DNA from: Streptomyces sp. CG4
Lineage (GTDB): Bacteria > Actinomycetota > Actinomycetes > Streptomycetales > Streptomycetaceae
Assembly (NCBI RefSeq): GCF_041080655.1
Contig: NZ_CP163526.1
Location: forward strand, 224,382 to 288,381
Direction: 5' to 3'
Length of the DNA: 64,000 bases
The notes beneath the pieces were generated by a model. That model was not told the DNA's origin and made no database searches. It worked only from the letters and a program-made list of their open reading frames with translations. Positions 59,700 through 64,000 of the stretch are shown here, one piece after another; the stretch's first letter is position 1; each line of letters starts with the position of its first letter. Made by a program: the position numbers and the translations under genes.

Positions 59700-62276
59700 A
59701 TGCTCCCTCGCGCCAGCCTGCTCGTGGCCGCCCTGGTGGCCACGGCGGTTCTCACCGGCGGCACACCCGGCGTTGCCGTCCCCCGAACCCACCATCCGTC
59801 CGCCGACCGTCAGTTTGCCGCGCTCGCCAGGCAGGTGCACCTGAGCAACACCGGCGGCATGAAACCGGCCGACGACGACGGCGGTGATCGTGACGACCCG
59901 GTCGCCGGTACCCTCCAGTTCGCCGCGGCGCGTACGGCCCCGTCCGCCACGGTTTCCGGCGCTGCCCTCGCTGCGGGAGCGGCCGCCGGCGACCGGCTTC
60001 CGGTGCGTGGCGGCACCTGGTCCGAGGTAACCAGCGGTTCGGCCAGCAGTGAGACCCCCGGTTATGCCGACCCGTCCTACTCCGACTACGGCTCCGGCTG
60101 GGGCGTGGTGACTGGCAGGGCGTCCGCGCTCGCCACGGACGGCCCGTGGGTGTACGCCGGGTTCGCCGACGGCGGCGTCTGGCGGTCCAAGGACACGGGC
60201 AGGACCTGGACCCCCGGGTTCCAGCACGCGTCCACCGAGTCGATCGGCTCGCTGTGGGTGAATCCCGCCGACCACTCCCTGTGGGTCGGCACCGGTGAGG
60301 CCAACACCAGCGCCGACAACTACACCGGCCAGGGCGTCTACCGCTCCGCCGACCACGGCAGGACCTTCCAGCGGGTCGGCGGCTCCGAGCTCCTCAACGC
60401 CCAGGTCGCCACGTTGACGACGAACGGCTCGTACGTGTTCGCGGCAACGAGCCACGGCCTGTGGCGGCGCCCGCTCTCCGGTCCGCTGGACACCCCGTGG
60501 CAACGCGTGCTCAGTCCCGACCCCAACCCGGACAAGGACCCGGCACGGACCTCCATCATCTCCAGCGTCACCATCAGGCCGGGCAGTCACGGCGCCACGG
60601 TGCTGGCCGCACTGGGCTTCCGTAACGGCACCCCCTACGACGGGCTCTACCTGTCCACGAAGGGCGGCGCACCGGGTACCTTCCAGCGGATACGGCCCGC
60701 CGGGCTCGACGACTCCGACATCGGCCGCACCAGCCTCGCCTATGCCCCGGACGGCAGCGCCCTGTACGCGGTGATCCAGTCACCGGCCTACACCGCCGGC
60801 AAGCGCCCCTCGCCGATGCAGTCGACCTCGCTCAAGGGCGTGTACAAGTCGGCGAACGGCGATCCGAACGGGCCGTGGACGCTCGTCGCGGACGCCGGCA
60901 CGCTGGGCAAATCCGGATCCGCCCAGTCCTTCCCGTCCACCTACGAACCCGGGGTGGGCTCCTGGTACAACCAGTACGTCAAGGTCGACCCACGCGACCC
61001 GCAGCACCTCTACGTCGGCCTGGAGGAGATCTACGAATCCCGCGACGGCGGCGCGAGTTGGACGACGATCGCACCCTTCTGGAACTACACACTGCCCTGC
61101 TACGGCACCGCCGCGGGCTGCCCGCCCACCGTCCACACGGACCAGCACGCCATCGCGATCAACGACGAGGGCCGGCTGTACGTGGGCAGCGACGGCGGCG
61201 TGTGGACCCGGCTGACGACCGACCATGCCACGGCAGGCTGGCACGACCTCAACGCCGGCCTGCACACGCTGCAGTACTTCTACGTCGGCGCAGGTCACGA
61301 CCCCCAGGGCGGAACAGCACTGTGGGGAGGTCTGCAGGACAACGGCGCAACCCTGGTGCGCGGCAACTCCCACGACGTGATCCAGCCGTTCGCCGGTGAC
61401 GGCGGCGATGTCATCGCGGACCCAAACAACGCCGACCGCGCGGCCGTCGAATACACCTACGGCGACATCGCCGTGACCACCGTCGGCGGTCGTTCCGACG
61501 GCACAACCGCGGCATTCCGGGAGATCAGCCCCAGCTGCCAGATCAGTGCGCCGATCGCCGGCTGTGATCCGAAGATGCAGTTCATCGCCCCGTTCACCGC
61601 CGACAGGGCCAACGGCAACCGCTGGGTGATCTCGGGCCGGTACATATGGCAGACCCAGAAGGGTTTCGGCACAGTCTGCGCGAAGGCCGCCGGGACATGC
61701 GACTGGCAGCCCGTCTATGACCTCGGCGAGACCGCCTCGACCACCGCGGTCGAGGCGAACAACGGCGTCGACTATGTCGGCTGGTGCGGTCCGTGCCTGC
61801 CCTCGGACGAAGACGGAAACGGCTTCAAGAGCGGCATCGCCACCAACTACGGTGGCACCTGGCACACCATCACCGCACCGAACCTACCGAACCGCTACGT
61901 CACCCGGATCGTCAGCGACCCGACCCATCCCGCCCACGTATACGCCGTTTACGGCGCGTACTCACGCAAGTGGATCCCGGGTGGCGGAGTCGGGCACGTC
62001 TTCGAGTCGTTGGACGGCGGGGCGACCTGGAGGGACATCAGCGGCAATCTGCCCGACGTCCCGGCGGATGCGATGGTCATCGCGAAGGGACAGTTGATCC
62101 TCGCCACCGACCACCTCGTCTACGTCGCCGACGTCAGGACTCCGACCCGTTGGTCCCGGCTCGGCCACGGCCTGCCCAGCTCGGTCACCACCGACATCAC
62201 CCTCCTCCCCTCGGGTGACACAGTCGTCGCCGCGACACACGGCCGTGGTCTGTGGAGGCTCAGGCTGAGCAGGTGA
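59700..62276 (+). CDS. Large secreted beta-propeller (BNR/sortilin-like) protein
   Basis: 858 residues. MLPRASLLVAALVATAVLTG is a signal peptide. From about residue 105 there are many BNR/Asp-box-like repeats: GVWRSKDTGRTWTPG, GVYRSADHGRTFQRVG, IYESRDGGASWTTI, GHVFESLDGGATWRDI, and ending HGRGLWRLRL. Such folds occur in sialidases, xyloglucanases and Vps10/sortilin-like proteins. No sialidase Arg triad or Tyr can be assigned by eye, so the enzymatic activity is unknown. ATG at 59700 follows AGGAGG at 6 nt; an in-frame ATG at 59682 is less well placed. Confidence 0.85.
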   Translation: MLPRASLLVAALVATAVLTGGTPGVAVPRTHHPSADRQFAALARQVHLSNTGGMKPADDDGGDRDDPVAGTLQFAAARTAPSATVSGAALAAGAAAGDRLPVRGGTWSEVTSGSASSETPGYADPSYSDYGSGWGVVTGRASALATDGPWVYAGFADGGVWRSKDTGRTWTPGFQHASTESIGSLWVNPADHSLWVGTGEANTSADNYTGQGVYRSADHGRTFQRVGGSELLNAQVATLTTNGSYVFAATSHGLWRRPLSGPLDTPWQRVLSPDPNPDKDPARTSIISSVTIRPGSHGATVLAALGFRNGTPYDGLYLSTKGGAPGTFQRIRPAGLDDSDIGRTSLAYAPDGSALYAVIQSPAYTAGKRPSPMQSTSLKGVYKSANGDPNGPWTLVADAGTLGKSGSAQSFPSTYEPGVGSWYNQYVKVDPRDPQHLYVGLEEIYESRDGGASWTTIAPFWNYTLPCYGTAAGCPPTVHTDQHAIAINDEGRLYVGSDGGVWTRLTTDHATAGWHDLNAGLHTLQYFYVGAGHDPQGGTALWGGLQDNGATLVRGNSHDVIQPFAGDGGDVIADPNNADRAAVEYTYGDIAVTTVGGRSDGTTAAFREISPSCQISAPIAGCDPKMQFIAPFTADRANGNRWVISGRYIWQTQKGFGTVCAKAAGTCDWQPVYDLGETASTTAVEANNGVDYVGWCGPCLPSDEDGNGFKSGIATNYGGTWHTITAPNLPNRYVTRIVSDPTHPAHVYAVYGAYSRKWIPGGGVGHVFESLDGGATWRDISGNLPDVPADAMVIAKGQLILATDHLVYVADVRTPTRWSRLGHGLPSSVTTDITLLPSGDTVVAATHGRGLWRLRLSR

Positions 62277-62434
62277 GCCAGCCGACGCGCACTGACGGCG
62301 GCGACCGGACCGGCCGGATGGCTGCACCAGGCATCTCCACCCACGTCCGCCACGGTGGTCAGCGTTGGGCCTCCGCCAACTTGAAGTCACAGGTTAGAGG
62401 CAATGCCGTGACTCTGCTGGTGATGTTGAGCAGG

Positions 62435-64000
62435 TCATGCGGTGGCTGAGCACAGAGTGCGGAAGTGCGTGGCCCGGCGTCGTGTTCTGGGCGCGGTGCC
62501 GATCCAGTCAGCGACGCGGGCGACGTTGCAGGCCATCGCGGTGAGGACGTGCTGGACGTGGGTACGGGCCAGGCCCCGGTAACGGGAGCGGCGCAGGCCG
62601 TGGGCTCGGACGTTCTGCGAAAGGGTGGCCTCGATGCCGGCGCGGATCGCGTAACGGCGCTGCCGTTGCTCGGTGCGCTGGTCGAGCCGGTTACGCATCT
62701 GGATCTCGTGCAGCGGCTGAGGGAGCACGGCGATGGACCGGGGCCTGGTGGCTGAAGTGGTGCACTGGGCGCGGTCTGGGCAGGCCCGGCAATCTGCCTC
62801 GGCGAACCGAGCCTGCAGATAGGTGTTCTCCTTCATCCTCAGCTCGGTCCAGGACACGCTCGTGGCCCCGCGCGGGCAGATCGCCTGCTCATTGGCCCAG
62901 TCGATGGTGAAGGCCGCCTTGTCGAAGCCGGATGCGGCCTTGGCCTGGGCGCTGTGGTCGGCAACGACCGGGCCCAGGAGGGTGATGCCGTGCACGCGCT
63001 GGGCCCGCTCGATACGTGCCGGAGATATGTAGCCGGAATCGACGACATGCTCGGCGGGCAGCATGTGCTGCTCGGCGAGCTCGTCGTGGATGGTGTCGGT
63101 CAGCTCGATGTCCTGGACGGTGGAGATGGTGGTGGCGACATGGACCACCAGCTCGGGGCGTTCTTCATCGCACGTTTCCGTGAAATGTCCCCGGTATCCG
63201 CTCCAGGCGGTGTCCCGTTTGACGCAGTAGTGCGCATCAGTGTCATACGGGGAGTCGAACCGCAGCGAGGCCGGCGGCAGGGCGTGGCCGTCCCGCCAGC
63301 GCAACCGCCCGTCCACGTCCCAGAAGTAGTGATGGACCCAGACCTGGCGCAGGATCTCCGCCTGAGGGAGAAGCCGCAGGCCGGGTGGGGCGCTGGCGGC
63401 CCAGGCTGCGGTCAGGATCTTCTGGCCGTCCCGGCCGAACTCCTCGGCCCGGGCGGTCACGGCCGCCTTCCCGCCCGGCAGTTTGCCGATCTCCACCCGG
63501 CGTCCGTATCGCTTGGCCCATTCGGGCTCGATCAGCGGCGCCAGCCAGGCAGGGGCCGCCTCGGCCAGTTCCTCCAAAGCGGCCCGCAGCGCCTCCCCGA
63601 CCAACTCCAGGCGGCTGAGGGTCCGAACCGCGGCCAGCACATGGGTGGCGTCGGTACGCTGTCGGCCCCCGGCCTTGAGCAGACCGGCCTCCACAAGGCG
63701 CTCCAGCATCACCTGCAGCAACCGGTCGGCGGCGCCGTCCTGTTCGGCCAGCCGGGCCCTGAACTCGCACAACACCGAGTGATCGAACCCCGGATCCTCC
63801 AGCTCAAGGCCGATCGCGTATTTCCAGTCGATCCTGGTGCGGACCGCGTCCGCCGCCGCACGGTCGGACAGATTCTCCGCGAACTGCAGCACTGACACCA
63901 GCGCCAGCTGTCCGGGCGACAGTCCCGGCCTGCCATCAGGGGGATACAGTCTGGCGAACTCCTCGTCCTCGAAAAGGACATCGAGCCGGTCCCGGATCAG
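62435..64000 (-). CDS. IS1182-family transposase (partial at right edge)
   Basis: At least 521 residues in one open frame, running off the window with RDRLDVLFEDEEFARLYPPD upstream. Typical IS1182 blocks: QFAENLSDRAAADAVRTRID, KYAIGLELEDPGFDHSVLCE, GGRQRTDATHVLAAVRTLSR (catalytic Asp), VDSGYISPARI (second Asp) and RAGIEATLSQNVRAHGLRRS (Glu). The visible part has no frameshift, so this is the least decayed DDE transposase of the window. The left inverted repeat should lie within 62280-62434 but I could not identify it. Confidence 0.9.
   Translation of the reverse strand: MIRDRLDVLFEDEEFARLYPPDGRPGLSPGQLALVSVLQFAENLSDRAAADAVRTRIDWKYAIGLELEDPGFDHSVLCEFRARLAEQDGAADRLLQVMLERLVEAGLLKAGGRQRTDATHVLAAVRTLSRLELVGEALRAALEELAEAAPAWLAPLIEPEWAKRYGRRVEIGKLPGGKAAVTARAEEFGRDGQKILTAAWAASAPPGLRLLPQAEILRQVWVHHYFWDVDGRLRWRDGHALPPASLRFDSPYDTDAHYCVKRDTAWSGYRGHFTETCDEERPELVVHVATTISTVQDIELTDTIHDELAEQHMLPAEHVVDSGYISPARIERAQRVHGITLLGPVVADHSAQAKAASGFDKAAFTIDWANEQAICPRGATSVSWTELRMKENTYLQARFAEADCRACPDRAQCTTSATRPRSIAVLPQPLHEIQMRNRLDQRTEQRQRRYAIRAGIEATLSQNVRAHGLRRSRYRGLARTHVQHVLTAMACNVARVADWIGTAPRTRRRATHFRTLCSATA

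Noticed and set aside
1..64000. tRNA, rRNA, riboswitch or replication-origin features
   Set aside because: No cloverleaf-compatible sequence, rRNA motif, known riboswitch core or DnaA-box cluster could be recognised by reading.

Overview
The window looks like a piece of an accessory arm of a Streptomyces (or close actinomycete) chromosome. The DNA is very GC-rich, GTG starts are common, and the families are typical of the genus: AfsA/ArpA-type gamma-butyrolactone genes, the GlgE-maltokinase pathway, SpoIIE-type phosphatases with STAS and HATPase partners, and LuxR, TetR and MmyB-like XRE regulators. Much of the right part is worn down by insertion-sequence remnants. No tRNA, rRNA, CRISPR array or replication origin was seen.

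Region A (1-18.0 kb, leftward). A tightly packed run of genes is read from 18.0 kb towards the left edge: a sugar-1-phosphate nucleotidyltransferase, an NmrA-like reductase, then (after 315 bp) a transposase-like protein that has lost its first catalytic Asp pair, maltokinase, a duplicated EthD-fold protein, a large DJ-1/PfpI protein, a benzoylformate-decarboxylase-like ThDP enzyme, a second DJ-1/PfpI protein, an AGE-family sugar epimerase, a STAS protein, the debranching enzyme GlgX, a second STAS protein, an RsbW-like HATPase, a PP2C phosphatase with a pseudo-receiver domain, a ParA/MinD-like ATPase and GlgE (cut by the left edge). Five junctions overlap (four as ATGA/GTGA), so translational coupling is likely. 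The set joins alpha-maltose-1-phosphate/alpha-glucan metabolism to a complete partner-switching module.

Region B (18.0-26.2 kb). This is a regulatory block: a LuxR-type regulator divergent from region A, an orphan transketolase C-terminal half, an ArpA-family TetR protein, a second transposase-like protein without the catalytic Asp pair, an SDR, a ScbR/ArpA-like receptor divergent from an AfsA-type butyrolactone synthase, and an MmyB-like XRE regulator. The simplest reading is that a gamma-butyrolactone circuit controls region A. AT-rich candidate operators lie in front of several of these genes. A dead copy of the EthD gene at 26.4 kb suggests that part of the cluster was once duplicated.

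Region C (26.4-42.3 kb). Decayed and mobile DNA (ISL3, IS200/IS605, two IS5-type and one IS701-type remnants, broken uppP, DegT and LuxR-ATPase genes) is mixed with intact genes: Uma2, an MFS exporter with a divergent LysR regulator, a DUF805 protein, small secreted proteins, a lipoprotein, a truncated lectin, a DUF4239 protein, a repeat-rich surface protein, DinB and a two-domain ABM protein.

Region D (42.3-64 kb). Intact metabolic genes stand apart: acyl-CoA oxidase, an F420-type LLM oxidoreductase, a methyltransferase, a cytochrome P450, an acyl-CoA synthetase-like ANL enzyme, DUF1062, a glycerophosphodiester phosphodiesterase, a secreted S33 peptidase and a large secreted beta-propeller protein. 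A tnpB-only IS605-type element and relics of an AAC(6')-like, a hemopexin-like and an alcohol dehydrogenase gene lie among them. An IS1182-type transposase runs off the right edge.
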